Shown here piece by piece: positions 1 to 8,400 of a DNA stretch of 34,003 bases; the stretch's first letter is position 1, and every line of letters begins with the position of its first letter. The stretch covers positions 1-34,003 of the forward strand of contig OMZT01000019.1 of assembly GCA_900315615.1 (NCBI GenBank), read 5' to 3'. Source of the DNA: an uncultured Veillonellaceae bacterium. Its GTDB lineage: Bacteria; Bacillota; Negativicutes; Selenomonadales; Selenomonadaceae. The position numbers and the translations under genes were made by a program. The notes under the pieces were generated by a model, which was given only the letters and a program-made list of their open reading frames with translations, was not told where the DNA came from and made no database searches.

Positions 1-19
1 AACATACCCCATTAGGATT

Positions 20-658
20 TTAGCCGTTTAGCTTTGTACCGCATGCGCTGCAGAATAAAGCTCCATCCTCTACTTTGGTGCCACAATTCGGGCAGAATGT
101 GGGGCGCATATTTGTTATTGGACTCCCGCAAAACATACAGAATTTTGCTGTTGATGGCAGCTGACTTCCGCAATGAGGACATTGCTGCATAAATCCCATT
201 GAGTGAGCAGGAGCTTGCCCAGGTGCTTTCATATCTTGCACGCGGCGTTTATTTTGCTGCATAATGTACAGCCAACCCTTGAGAACTCGTATGACGCCTT
301 TTTTCTGACTGGAGGGTGAGACATTTATTTTTTCGCCACCATATGGTGTGTGAACCATTACACTATATGCTTCAAAGTCCTCGAAATCAATGCAGTCATC
401 AAGGGCAACTGATGCTTTGTCTTCGCAGTAATTCTGTATATATAGTTTTTTGGTCGTAGCTACAAAGCCATTGTCTGCAGCGCCAAATAATGTATCGTCA
501 TACATAAAGAGGATAGGTTCACTTGCAGGGATTCCTGAAAACGAAGCCCTTGCTTTCTGGATTTTTTCTGCATCCTTTCCTGATTGGAAATTATAGTAAA
601 TACCATCATGCTCTCCAGAGATTTTATGGATTTTTGCTACGATTTCATTTGCGTTCAT
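20..658 (-). CDS. Protein with two C-terminal zinc ribbons
   Basis: A 212-residue soluble protein with no signal peptide or membrane segment. The C-terminus carries two treble-clef zinc ribbons, each CxxC-x10-CxxC: C160/C163/C174/C177 and C189/C192/C203/C206. The N-terminal 145 residues contain a stretch around 48-100 that resembles a small PH/GRAM-like beta domain (ending in 'VALDDCIDFE'); this is a weak inference. Residues 143-158 form a Pro/Ala/Gly-rich linker. Proteins of this build are usually annotated as zinc-ribbon or 'zinc-ribbon and PH-like' proteins of unknown role. The ATG has an AGGGAG about 11 bases upstream. It follows murB on the same strand after a 123-base gap in which I found neither a convincing terminator nor a promoter, so it may be read from the trmL-gpsA-murB transcript. 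Function is not known. Confidence 0.8.
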   Translation of the reverse strand: MNANEIVAKIHKISGEHDGIYYNFQSGKDAEKIQKARASFSGIPASEPILFMYDDTLFGAADNGFVATTKKLYIQNYCEDKASVALDDCIDFEDFEAYSVMVHTPYGGEKINVSPSSQKKGVIRVLKGWLYIMQQNKRRVQDMKAPGQAPAHSMGFMQQCPHCGSQLPSTAKFCMFCGSPITNMRPTFCPNCGTKVEDGALFCSACGTKLNG

Positions 659-781
659 GCTCTCATTGGCTCCCTTATACTGGTGACTTTGCTAATGAAT
701 AATGCCCCCTTGCAGGTGATACACTTATGTGTGCATACCCTCACAAGAGAGCATATTAATGAAAAATGAAGGGGATGTATC

Positions 782-1699
782 TTATTTTTCACCTACTATA
801 CGTACTTCAGGGAAAAGCTTTACGCCGTGCTTTTCGTAAACTTTTTGCTGTACGGCCTTGATAAGGCTCAGTACATCATTTGCCGTTGCATTCCCCGCGT
901 TAACAACGAATCCGGCATGCTTTTCTGAGACCTGTGCACCACCAATACGGAATCCCTTGAGTCCGGTTTGGTCTATTAATGTACCAGCATAATATCCCTG
1001 TGGGCGTTTGAATGTGCTGCCTGCGGATGGCATTTCAAGTGGCTGCTTGCTTTCACGGCGCTGGGTGAACCCATCTATTTTTTCCTGAATCTCTGATTCA
1101 TCACCAGGAGTCAATGAAATTTCTATTTCAGCTATTGCTTGTCCATTGTCCTGGAATACGCTGTGTCTGTATCCGAAATCAAGTTCATCATGATTATATG
1201 TGACGATATGACCGTCTATGGTTACTGCTGTTACACCTGTCACGACGTTTTTAGTCTCACCATCATATGCACCAGCATTCATGAATACGGCTCCACCTAT
1301 GGATCCAGGTATCCCACATGCGAATTCAAGTCCGGACAGGTCATGCTCTGCCGCGAATGCTGATACATCTTTTAGCAATGCTCCGGCACCTGCTATCAGT
1401 TTAGTGCCTTCTTGCCTGATATATGACATGGGGGCGCCCAGCTTAATAACAGCACCACGTATACCTTTATCAAGGACAAGGATATTTGAGCCGTTGCCAA
1501 TGATTGTAAGAGGTAATTCGTATTTTGATATGAGCGATAAGGTCTTTTTTAGTTCATCTATGTTGGCAGGAAATATGAGGAAATCTGCAGGTCCTCCAAT
1601 CTTGAATGTAGTATGCAGTTTCATTGGCTCATCTATGAGAAGTTGTCCTTCTGACAGGATTTGCTGAGCTTCCTTAACAAATTCACATTTGTTATTCAA
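782..1699 (-). CDS. murB: UDP-N-acetylenolpyruvoylglucosamine reductase
   Basis: MurB reduces UDP-GlcNAc-enolpyruvate to UDP-MurNAc with NADPH and FAD, the second committed step of cytoplasmic peptidoglycan precursor synthesis. The 305-residue protein has the FAD-binding half ('TTFKIGGPAD' at 30-39, 'GNGSN' at 68-72, 'GIPGSIGGAVFMNAGAY' at 129-145) and the catalytic triad expected for the family: R178 in 'GYRHS', S228 in 'SAGSTF', and E298 in 'FPEVR'. Length and absence of the long Tyr loop fit the type II MurB of Firmicutes. The start is TTG, supported by AAGGAG nine bases upstream. It lies 13 bases after gpsA on the same transcript. Confidence 0.97.
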   Translation of the reverse strand: MNNKCEFVKEAQQILSEGQLLIDEPMKLHTTFKIGGPADFLIFPANIDELKKTLSLISKYELPLTIIGNGSNILVLDKGIRGAVIKLGAPMSYIRQEGTKLIAGAGALLKDVSAFAAEHDLSGLEFACGIPGSIGGAVFMNAGAYDGETKNVVTGVTAVTIDGHIVTYNHDELDFGYRHSVFQDNGQAIAEIEISLTPGDESEIQEKIDGFTQRRESKQPLEMPSAGSTFKRPQGYYAGTLIDQTGLKGFRIGGAQVSEKHAGFVVNAGNATANDVLSLIKAVQQKVYEKHGVKLFPEVRIVGEK

Positions 1700-1712
1700 A
1701 ATATCTATCTCC

Positions 1713-2678
1713 TTATGACATTTCTGCTTTTACCGATCTAAGAAATAATTTTGTAAGCTGTTCTTTTGGGTCTGCATGCTTATAGACGATAGCGTATACC
1801 GTTTCACATATAGGAAGTTCGATATCGTATTTTTGTGATAGGTATATCAATGCAGCAGACGTGGGAACCCCCTCTGCTTTCTCGTCGAGTACACCAGTTC
1901 TTATCAGCTGTTCACCACAGCGGCGGTTTCGACTATGTAATGAGAATAAAGTCGCTTCATAGTCCCCTAGATGTGACAGTCCATATACTGTCATTTTATC
2001 GCCGCCCATGGCTTCGATCAGCCTCGAAAGCTCTCTTGTGCCACGCGCCATCAGAGCACCTTTGAGACTGCAATATCCAATTCCATCAAGCATCCCGGCT
2101 GCAATGCCAATAACGTTTTTTGCTGCTGCACCAACCTCTGTGCCGAGAAGGTCTTCTCCGTAGTAGAAACGTATAAGAGGACTGGACAGTTCATTTACAA
2201 ACTCTTTTGCGAGATCCATATCGTTTGAAGCCATGACCATGCAATTTGGAATACCTTTCAGGAAATCTTGTACATGACCAGGACCGACCCAAACGGCCAC
2301 AGGGACATCATCTCCGAGCACTTCTTTAAATACGGTTGTTAAACGTTTGCCGGTACCTGTTTCTAATCCTTTCATGCATAATATGAAGCGCTTTCCTTCG
2401 TGATTCGTTTCATGGCTGATCTGTGTTGCAAGATTGCGCAGCTCTTGAGCACTGATGGAGATTATTATAGTATTGGCATAGGCTATAGCTTTTTTTAGAT
2501 TATTTGTTAGATTTATAGATGCCGGAAGCTCAAGGTATTCATTATGATGTGAACTAGCTAAATCAGATAAATGCTTTGATCCTGGACGTCCCCAGAGAAG
2601 TACATCATGTCCGATATGATCAGCATACCAGGCATGAAATGTTCCCCATCGCCCACAGCCTAAAACGGTGATTTTCAA
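1713..2678 (-). CDS. gpsA: Glycerol-3-phosphate dehydrogenase (NAD(P)+), divergent
   Basis: GpsA reduces dihydroxyacetone phosphate to sn-glycerol-3-phosphate for phospholipid synthesis. The 321-residue protein opens with a Rossmann GxGxxG (G7-C-G-R-W-G12), has the conserved 'KGLE' (K103) and the catalytic lysine K187 in 'AAKNVIGIAAG', and keeps 'HSRNRR' at 248-253. Several usually invariant positions differ: the 'GLxGLGDLxxTC' segment reads 'GLSHLGDYEATLF' (233-245), and the 'GPSxA' motif reads 'GPGHV' (132-136). The family assignment is safe. Whether this is the housekeeping enzyme or a second paralogue cannot be told from this window. The TTG start has AGGAGG eight bases upstream. It is preceded by trmL (18-base gap) and followed by murB (13-base gap). 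Confidence 0.88.
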   Translation of the reverse strand: MKITVLGCGRWGTFHAWYADHIGHDVLLWGRPGSKHLSDLASSHHNEYLELPASINLTNNLKKAIAYANTIIISISAQELRNLATQISHETNHEGKRFILCMKGLETGTGKRLTTVFKEVLGDDVPVAVWVGPGHVQDFLKGIPNCMVMASNDMDLAKEFVNELSSPLIRFYYGEDLLGTEVGAAAKNVIGIAAGMLDGIGYCSLKGALMARGTRELSRLIEAMGGDKMTVYGLSHLGDYEATLFSLHSRNRRCGEQLIRTGVLDEKAEGVPTSAALIYLSQKYDIELPICETVYAIVYKHADPKEQLTKLFLRSVKAEMS

Positions 2679-2696
2679 TAGAACTGCCTCCTGTTT

Positions 2697-3227
2697 TTAT
2701 TTATTACCATAACCAAGTCCGCCAGGAGTGATAACGTGATTTACTCCAATACCACGTCCTACAGATTCAAGACCAGCGAAGTCCTGCTGCCTTAGTGCCT
2801 CGTAGGTGCCGATAGCTGCTGAGCTAGAAAGATTTAAGCAACGTGCTTCTGGTATGTCCAGCATAGGAATACGTACACATTCCTCCCAATGCTCTTTAAG
2901 TATGCTGTCAGGAATACCAGCTGTCTCTTTTCCAAATACAAGGAAATCATCATGGCCGTATGTGGCTTCAGTATAGCTTCGTGGAGCTTTTGAGGTAAAA
3001 TAATGGAAATGATTTTCAGGATACATATCAATTACTTCTTGGAAATTCTTATGATAATGCACTTTTAAGATACGCCAATAATCAAGACCAGCACGTTTGA
3101 GATGGGCATCATCGGTTGAGAACCCCAAAGGTTCGACAAGATGGAGCTCTGTTCCGGTCACGGCACACATGCGCGATATATTTCCTGTGTTACCAGGGAT
3201 TTCAGGTTCTATAAGAACGATATGCAA
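2697..3227 (-). CDS. trmL: tRNA (cytidine/uridine-34 2'-O)-methyltransferase
   Basis: A SPOUT-class methyltransferase predicted to methylate the ribose of the wobble base (position 34) of certain leucine tRNAs, using S-adenosylmethionine. The family signature 'PEIPGNTGNISR' lies near the N-terminus. The SAM-binding knot is at the C-terminal end: 'VFGKETAGIP', 'IPM', and 'LNLSSSAAIGTYEALRQ'. The reading frame extends to a GTG at 3236, but that codon sits inside the Shine-Dalgarno run AAAGAGGTG. A TTG at 3225-3227, six bases after that run, gives the family-typical N-terminus 'MHIVLIEPEIPGN', so I place the start there. First gene of the trmL-gpsA-murB transcript. Confidence 0.93.
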   Translation of the reverse strand: MHIVLIEPEIPGNTGNISRMCAVTGTELHLVEPLGFSTDDAHLKRAGLDYWRILKVHYHKNFQEVIDMYPENHFHYFTSKAPRSYTEATYGHDDFLVFGKETAGIPDSILKEHWEECVRIPMLDIPEARCLNLSSSAAIGTYEALRQQDFAGLESVGRGIGVNHVITPGGLGYGNK

Positions 3228-3265
3228 TATTAGCACCTCTTTGACTTACGTGTTTCGCATTGAAA

Positions 3266-3274
3266 ATTATATCA
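3266..3274 (-). promoter_or_regulatory. Extended -10 promoter for trmL-gpsA-murB
   Basis: Read on the minus strand the sequence is TGATATAAT, a perfect TG-n-TATAAT extended -10 element about 40 bases upstream of the trmL start. No good -35 hexamer is seen 17 bases upstream; that stretch is the U-tract of the ilvD terminator. An extended -10 can compensate for this. Confidence 0.5.
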
Positions 3275-3285
3275 CAAGTCGTGGC

Positions 3286-3326
3286 AAAGAAAAAGAGCAT
3301 ATACGTTCATAATACGTATACGCTCT
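3286..3326 (-). terminator. Rho-independent terminator of ilvD
   Basis: A 12-bp stem with one G-U-type mismatch (arms 3294-3305 and 3315-3326, nine-base loop). On the minus strand it is followed by a T-rich run (CTCTTTTTCTTTG). It lies 22 bases after the ilvD stop. Confidence 0.8.
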
Positions 3327-3347
3327 CGTGGATTTATATGCCTTTAC

Positions 3348-5003
3348 TTAGGCTTTAAGTACTGCACCTGTGCTTGCTGAAGTTGTGAGCTTGGCATAGC
3401 GTGAAAGGTACCCGGTCTTGATCTTGGGCTCAGGCTGCTTCCACTTTTTGCGGCGCTCAGCGAGCTCTTCATCACTTACTTTAAGTTCTAGCTTACGGTT
3501 TGGAATGTCAATGAGTATACGGTCACCGTCTTCTATGAGCCCAATCGGGCCGCCCTCCATTGCCTCAGGCGATACGTGCCCCACGCATGCGCCCTGGCTT
3601 GCCCCACTGAAGCGTCCATCTGTGATAAGCCCTGCCTTTATGCCAGCACCTGTGATAGCTGCTGTTGGATTGAGCATTTCCTGCATTCCAGGGCCACCCT
3701 TTGGTCCTTCATAGCGAATCACTACGACGTCACCATCGTGTATTTCGCCATTCATTATAGCATTGACGCCTTCTTCTTCTGAGTTGTAGCATTTTGCAGT
3801 GCCCTCGTATACGAGCATATCTTCTGCTACAGCTGAGGCCTTGACGACAGCATTATCAGGTGCTAGATTGCCAGAGAGTATAGCTATACCGCCTTCTTTT
3901 CTGTAAGGATCATCTACGGAGTGGATTACATTGCGATCCATGACCTCAGCATCCTTTATGCGATCTTCGATCGTTCCAGTAACTGTCTTCGCATCGAGAT
4001 GAATCAGATTCTTACGCGATAATTCTTTCATGACCGCAGAAATTCCACCAGCTTCATCCAAGTCTGTCATGTGATGCTTCCCAGATGGGCTGAGTTTTGT
4101 GATATAAGGCGTGCGTCTGCTTATTTCATCAAATGTTTTCGCCGGCAGGTCTATACCCGCTTCGTGCGCAATCGCAGTCAGATGGAGAACTGTGTTCGTA
4201 GATCCACCTATGCCCATATCTACCGTTATAGCGTTTTCGAATGCATCCATGGTCAAGATATCGCGTGGCTTGATATCTTTCTTTATGAGATCAAGAACAA
4301 CAGCACCTGCATGCTTTGCAAGTATGCGACGTGCGCCGTTATATGCTGCAGGGATAGTTCCATTTCCAGGCAGCCCCATTCCCAAAGCCTCAGTAAGACT
4401 GTTCATCGTATTTGCTGTAAATAATCCTGCACATGAGCCGCATCCTGGACATGCATGATCTTCTAGAGCAGCCATTTCTTCATCGTCCATTTTTCCAGCT
4501 GCATATTTCCCAGCTGCCTCAAATGACTGGCTGACGCTTACATTATGCCCATGGAACCTTCCTGGAAGCATAGGCCCCCCGGAGACCAGTACAGCAGGTA
4601 TGTTAAGCCTTGCTGCCGCCATGAGCATTCCAGGTACGACTTTATCACAGTTCGGGATAAGCACGAGTCCGTCGAAGCCAGAAGCCATTGCAACAGCTTC
4701 AATGGAGTCAGCAATCAGTTCACGGCTCGCGAGCGAAAACTTCATTCCAGTGTGACCCATCGCAATACCATCGCATACACCTATTGCAGGGAATTCCATT
4801 GGAGTACCGCCCGCTGCTGCTACACCGAGTTTAGCGGCATCAGCTATCTCGCGTAATCCCATATGTCCAGGGATCACTTCATTGAATGAATTGCATATAC
4901 CAATCAAAGGCTTCTTTAAGTCCTCTGGGCTATATCCGAGCGCATGGAAAAGTGATCTATGCGCGCAACGCGTAGGTCCTTTCTTGACGATATCACTTCT
5001 CAT
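3348..5003 (-). CDS. ilvD: Dihydroxy-acid dehydratase
   Basis: IlvD dehydrates 2,3-dihydroxy-isovalerate and 2,3-dihydroxy-3-methylvalerate to the keto acids of valine and isoleucine. The 551-residue protein is full length. It shows the iron-sulfur and Mg2+ site motifs of the IlvD/Edd family: 'GICNSFNEV' (C37), '[11 protein letters not shown]' (C119), and '[17 protein letters not shown]' (C185/C188/C191). The C-terminal active-site segment '[20 protein letters not shown]' is also present. ATG start at 5003. It has its own promoter upstream and terminator downstream and no other branched-chain gene nearby, so it appears to be transcribed alone. No T-box leader was found in front of it. Confidence 0.97.
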   Translation of the reverse strand: MRSDIVKKGPTRCAHRSLFHALGYSPEDLKKPLIGICNSFNEVIPGHMGLREIADAAKLGVAAAGGTPMEFPAIGVCDGIAMGHTGMKFSLASRELIADSIEAVAMASGFDGLVLIPNCDKVVPGMLMAAARLNIPAVLVSGGPMLPGRFHGHNVSVSQSFEAAGKYAAGKMDDEEMAALEDHACPGCGSCAGLFTANTMNSLTEALGMGLPGNGTIPAAYNGARRILAKHAGAVVLDLIKKDIKPRDILTMDAFENAITVDMGIGGSTNTVLHLTAIAHEAGIDLPAKTFDEISRRTPYITKLSPSGKHHMTDLDEAGGISAVMKELSRKNLIHLDAKTVTGTIEDRIKDAEVMDRNVIHSVDDPYRKEGGIAILSGNLAPDNAVVKASAVAEDMLVYEGTAKCYNSEEEGVNAIMNGEIHDGDVVVIRYEGPKGGPGMQEMLNPTAAITGAGIKAGLITDGRFSGASQGACVGHVSPEAMEGGPIGLIEDGDRILIDIPNRKLELKVSDEELAERRKKWKQPEPKIKTGYLSRYAKLTTSASTGAVLKA

Positions 5004-5083
5004 AAAATAAAACCTTCCTTTCTGGATTAAAAGTAGTCCACAACATAAGGAAAAATGTATTTCTATGCAGTGTTATAAAATAT

Positions 5084-5112
5084 AGTTTACAGCATAAAAA
5101 ACTGATTTTCAA
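5084..5112 (-). promoter_or_regulatory. Putative promoter of ilvD
   Basis: On the minus strand a TTGAAA (5107-5112) is separated by 17 bases from TAAACT (5084-5089), about 80 bases upstream of the ilvD ATG. The leader it would produce is AT-rich and shows no T-box or other riboswitch hallmark. The rest of the 172-base gap between cobO and ilvD holds nothing else I can name. Confidence 0.5.
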
Positions 5113-5175
5113 GACTTAGGAATAAATTTCTTTACAATTTTACACATTTACCACATAGTTATCTTGTAGTGTAGA

Positions 5176-5733
5176 TTAAAATTCTATCCCCTTTTGTGCC
5201 TTTATGCCATGCTGGTACGGGTGACGTACCAGCTTCATTTCTGTTACCAGATCTGCTTTGCTGATTAACTCTTTTGGAGCGTCACGACCAGTAAGGACTA
5301 GATGAAGCTGCGACGGTTTTTGGTTGATAATCTCAACCACATCGTTCAGGTCAATCAGATTGAATTTTATAGCGTAGCATATTTCGTCCAAGATGATCAT
5401 GTCCCAGTTGCCGCTGTTCATTTCGTAGGCGGCCGTATTCAGTGCGTTATGTGCCGCTTTGATATGATCGTCCATATTCGTGTTCTTAGTTTTCCTTTGT
5501 GTGAAGCCCTTTCCGCACTGATGTATCTCTATATGGCCAGTGGTCTCGCTTTCTACTGATTGCAGGGCAGATATGGCATCCAGCTCGCCATAATGCTGCC
5601 CCCCTTTTATGAACTGTATTATGAGGATATGAAGGCCATTCCCCCATGCTCTAAGTGCAAGTCCTAGGGCAGATGTCGTTTTGCCTTTTCCCTCACCAGT
5701 ATGTATGATTACAAGTCCTTTTGTATGATCCAT
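5176..5733 (-). CDS. cobO: Cob(I)yrinic acid a,c-diamide adenosyltransferase
   Basis: A CobA/CobO/BtuR-type ATP:corrinoid adenosyltransferase that places the 5'-deoxyadenosyl group on the cobalt of reduced corrinoids. The 185-residue length is typical. It has a P-loop 'GEGKGKTT' (13-20), 'DEICYAI' in the middle as a Walker B-like strand, 'LVLTGRDAP' and the C-terminal 'VRHPYQHGIKAQKGIEF' that marks the family. The ATG has AAGGGGAAAG upstream. It stands alone next to ilvD, about 14 kb from the main cobalamin operon in this window, to which it is functionally linked (step between CbiA and CbiP). Confidence 0.96.
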   Translation of the reverse strand: MDHTKGLVIIHTGEGKGKTTSALGLALRAWGNGLHILIIQFIKGGQHYGELDAISALQSVESETTGHIEIHQCGKGFTQRKTKNTNMDDHIKAAHNALNTAAYEMNSGNWDMIILDEICYAIKFNLIDLNDVVEIINQKPSQLHLVLTGRDAPKELISKADLVTEMKLVRHPYQHGIKAQKGIEF

Positions 5734-5753
5734 ATTTTCACTTTCCCCTTAAA

Positions 5754-5782
5754 TTGTGATATACTCTATATAATGATATTCT
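5754..5782 (+). promoter_or_regulatory. Possible promoter of the SGNH hydrolase gene
   Basis: TTGTGA (5754-5759), a 17-base spacer and TATTCT (5777-5782) lie 25 bases before the ATG at 5807, with TGGAG as a short ribosome binding site at 5795-5799. The spacer contains a perfect TATAAT without a matching -35, so the exact start is uncertain. The 73-base gap is shared with the divergent cobO promoter. Confidence 0.35.
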
Positions 5783-5806
5783 GAAATAAAATCATGGAGT
5801 ATATAT

Positions 5807-7426
5807 ATGAAAAAATTTATTTTCTTTGTATTGATTATAGCATTATTTACTATAATATGCATTTTTATGACAGAAAAGACTGATGTGCTGGGCTTGCACG
5901 CTATGCCGTTCAATTATTCTTTTTCTGAACAAAGCGGTAAGCAGACGTTGTCGTGGGAACGCCTGCCATATCCATGCTTTTATCGTGTAGATACGCTAGA
6001 AAAGACGACGGGACGCATTAACGGCGAAGCCGAGATGCGTGTCGTCGCCAGCCATTATACATTCAGTAATCATTGTGAGATTATGTCTGCAGGTATTCCA
6101 CTGTTTTATCGCGTTACTGCATATGGTATCTTTGGGAGCGTTAAGGCGGAAGACAATCCTGTCGCAAATCCAGATTTTCCGGATCCTCCACGTCCTGTGC
6201 CGATATTGAGTTATACTGAGGGCAATCCTGCTAGCCTTATGCCCTTCCTGGTGTGGCATAACGTGCCTAAGGCGGTATGCTATGAAGTCGAATTACTGAA
6301 GGACAAGCCTGAAAACGAAGGCGGGACGGAGCTATCTTCGAAGCAGCATCTTTTCAGCACGCAGTCAGTTTTTACGAATGGATGGCAAGCTGACTTCAGG
6401 AAGTTCTTAAAATCTCCTGGTGTACTTTATTGGCGCGTGCGGGCATTGGATTTCCATCATAAGCCCATCGGGACTTTTTGTGATGCGCAGCCGATATATA
6501 TAGACCCTTCCGCTCCAATGCCTAAGAGCCCATTACCAAATGACTATGATAGACCTTCTGACTTTAAGCAGCCACTTTATCCTGTCTATCAGTGGATACC
6601 GCTCAACAATGCCTTGAGATATGAAGTTGAACTTATGACAGTTCCTCCTGATGCAGATGAGGAGCACGGTACTGTCCCATCACGCAATCGCGTATGGGGG
6701 CGTACGGTTACTGCTTTCTGTGCTTATGATGAGTACCCTCGCCCATATGCTGGAGACTATTATTGGCGCGTTCGTGCGGTTGATAAGCATGGATATACCA
6801 TTGGAACATGGTCAGATGTACGACATTTCTCAGTTGCGCCTCATTCAGAGCGCGTATACGCAGCTGTTTTCGGTGACAGCATCACACATGGTGGAGGGTC
6901 GCTATCATATTCACCAGCGAATATAGAATACTGTTATAATACGTATTTGGACTTTCCAACAGTAAATCTCGGACGTAGTGGTGATACATCGCATACGTCT
7001 ATGCTGCGTTTCAAGGAGGATGTGCTGCCCTTCCACCCGCAGAACCTGCTTATCTTGACTGGCTCAAACAGCCTTAGAGCTCCAGGGGTATCGGCAGAAA
7101 GTATCATAAGTGATCTGGATGCAATACGTCGTGACTGTGAAGAAAATGATATAAGGCCTATATTCATTACCTTAATGCCAATTAATCCAGCACATATACG
7201 CTCTGCATTTGCTACACCGACTGATCCTGGATGGCGTACAAAGATGGACAAAGTAAATGCATGGATTAATCAGCAACCATATCATATCGATATTGCTCCA
7301 TTTTTCTTTGACAGAGATGATAAAGTCATGGATCCAGAGCTTGCGCTTGATGGACTTCATCCCGATATTGAAGGAAAAAAATTAATGGCAGAGATCATAA
7401 ATATGAATCAGGGACTGCTCAGATAG
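5807..7426 (+). CDS. Exported SGNH/GDSL hydrolase with Fn3-like modules
   Basis: A 539-residue protein with a hydrophobic N-terminal segment (4-21) without lipobox, acting as signal peptide or membrane anchor. Residues about 35-345 contain three repeats resembling fibronectin type III or carbohydrate-surface modules. Each starts with a strand of the type 'LSW/LVW/YQW' and the last two end in 'YWRVRA' (208-213 and 319-324). The C-terminal 190 residues are an SGNH hydrolase: block I 'FGDSIT' (nucleophile S358), block II 'NLGRSGDTS' (387-395), block III 'LTGSNS' (N421), and block V 'DGLHPD' (D515, H518). The likely role is extracytoplasmic deacylation or deacetylation of a surface or dietary glycan or lipid; substrate unknown. 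It is the only plus-strand gene in the first 30 kb and appears monocistronic. Confidence 0.88.
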   Translation: MKKFIFFVLIIALFTIICIFMTEKTDVLGLHAMPFNYSFSEQSGKQTLSWERLPYPCFYRVDTLEKTTGRINGEAEMRVVASHYTFSNHCEIMSAGIPLFYRVTAYGIFGSVKAEDNPVANPDFPDPPRPVPILSYTEGNPASLMPFLVWHNVPKAVCYEVELLKDKPENEGGTELSSKQHLFSTQSVFTNGWQADFRKFLKSPGVLYWRVRALDFHHKPIGTFCDAQPIYIDPSAPMPKSPLPNDYDRPSDFKQPLYPVYQWIPLNNALRYEVELMTVPPDADEEHGTVPSRNRVWGRTVTAFCAYDEYPRPYAGDYYWRVRAVDKHGYTIGTWSDVRHFSVAPHSERVYAAVFGDSITHGGGSLSYSPANIEYCYNTYLDFPTVNLGRSGDTSHTSMLRFKEDVLPFHPQNLLILTGSNSLRAPGVSAESIISDLDAIRRDCEENDIRPIFITLMPINPAHIRSAFATPTDPGWRTKMDKVNAWINQQPYHIDIAPFFFDRDDKVMDPELALDGLHPDIEGKKLMAEIINMNQGLLR

Positions 7427-7434
7427 CATAAATA

Positions 7435-7475
7435 ATGGACTGTGCAAGTTTTGCAACTTATTTATCACAGTCCAT
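7435..7475. terminator. Stem-loop between convergent genes
   Basis: A perfect 10-bp inverted repeat, ATGGACTGTG and CACAGTCCAT (7435-7444 and 7466-7475), encloses a 21-base loop that can itself pair (AAGTT/AACTT). It lies just after the SGNH hydrolase stop and before the convergent TPM gene's 3' end. T-tracts on either side are weak, so it is a plausible but not ideal bidirectional terminator. The remaining ~95 bases up to 7571 show nothing further that I can support. Confidence 0.45.
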
Positions 7476-7571
7476 AGGAGGGGGCTTTAATTATCTTAGA
7501 AGAATGGTAGCTCAATTGTTGGTGAATAAGAGCTGCTGCAGCGTATAGAGGTGCTTTTCACCGTTCATTTG

Positions 7572-8378
7572 TTACCATTTTCCATTAGCTCCACCACCAT
7601 CAAATTTTCCTCCGGTGCGTGGATGGTGGTGATTCTTTGATGATGAATCTTTCTTCGAGAAAATCATGAATCCTATTTCCGCAATCAACTGCAAGATATC
7701 GAGAATGAAGTCAAGCTGTTTTTTCTTTTGAAGTATCTCTTTCTTTGTGTACTTACCAGAAATCTTTGCGTAAGCGAACCATGATCCTATATAAATGATA
7801 TAAATCATGATCACGGCCATGATTATGATGATGATCCGTTCTGCCCATGAAAGTTCACTCCAAAAAGATGTCACAGGCTTATTTTTTGTTTCAGATATTC
7901 CTGTCTTGCATGTCTTGGAAACTTTATCAATTGCAGCCTGAATCGCCCCAATGTAATTAGATGAATCCTTTGACAGAGCATTTGAAACGTCATCGATGAT
8001 GTCCCCAGCGGTTGCATCAGGTATATCACCTTCCAGCCCACGTCCAACTTCTAGCCTCGCCATATGTTCATCTGCGACTATCAGAAGGATTAGACCACGG
8101 TCAGTGCCTTCTTGCCCTATTTTATTTTTTTCTGCTAATTTTATTGAGTATTCATGTATGTCATTTCCATGCAACGAGTCGAGCAATACGACCTGCATAT
8201 CGCAATTCGCTTCATTCCTTAGTTGTATGAGCTGCTTCTCAATCATATCTTTCTGTTCAGAGGTTAAGATATTTGATTCGTCTTGTATGTAAGATGGTGA
8301 GCCAGCTAATCCGATACTACTGAATAATAAAATGGTAAGAAAAGCAATTAATGTTATACTCCGCTTGATAATCAGCAT
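7572..8378 (-). CDS. TPM-domain (YgcG-type) membrane protein
   Basis: A 268-residue protein with a signal peptide (1-25, ending 'GLAG') and a TPM domain at about 28-155 ('DESNILTSEQKDMIEKQL', 'DRGLILLIVADEHMARLEVGRGLEGDIPD'). A transmembrane helix follows at 181-204, then a second hydrophobic stretch at 222-241, then a Gly-rich tail ending 'GGGANGKW'. That tail is a shortened version of the GGGxFGGGGASGSW end seen in the YgcG family. The TPM domain should face outside the membrane. Family members occur beside LemA, as here (22 bases after lemA), and are thought to act together in envelope maintenance; the biochemical role is not settled. ATG start with AGGGGG upstream. Confidence 0.88.
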   Translation of the reverse strand: MLIIKRSITLIAFLTILLFSSIGLAGSPSYIQDESNILTSEQKDMIEKQLIQLRNEANCDMQVVLLDSLHGNDIHEYSIKLAEKNKIGQEGTDRGLILLIVADEHMARLEVGRGLEGDIPDATAGDIIDDVSNALSKDSSNYIGAIQAAIDKVSKTCKTGISETKNKPVTSFWSELSWAERIIIIIMAVIMIYIIYIGSWFAYAKISGKYTKKEILQKKKQLDFILDILQLIAEIGFMIFSKKDSSSKNHHHPRTGGKFDGGGANGKW

Positions 8379-8400
8379 AATGCATCATTCCCCCTGTTCC

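Noticed and set aside
5004-5175. T-box or other leader in front of ilvD
   Set aside because: No GGGTGG-type T-box core and no terminator hairpin; the region is plain AT-rich sequence with a promoter.
7476-7571. AGGAGGGGG at 7477-7485 as ribosome site of a small gene
   Set aside because: No ATG, GTG or TTG at a usable distance opens a frame of meaningful length.
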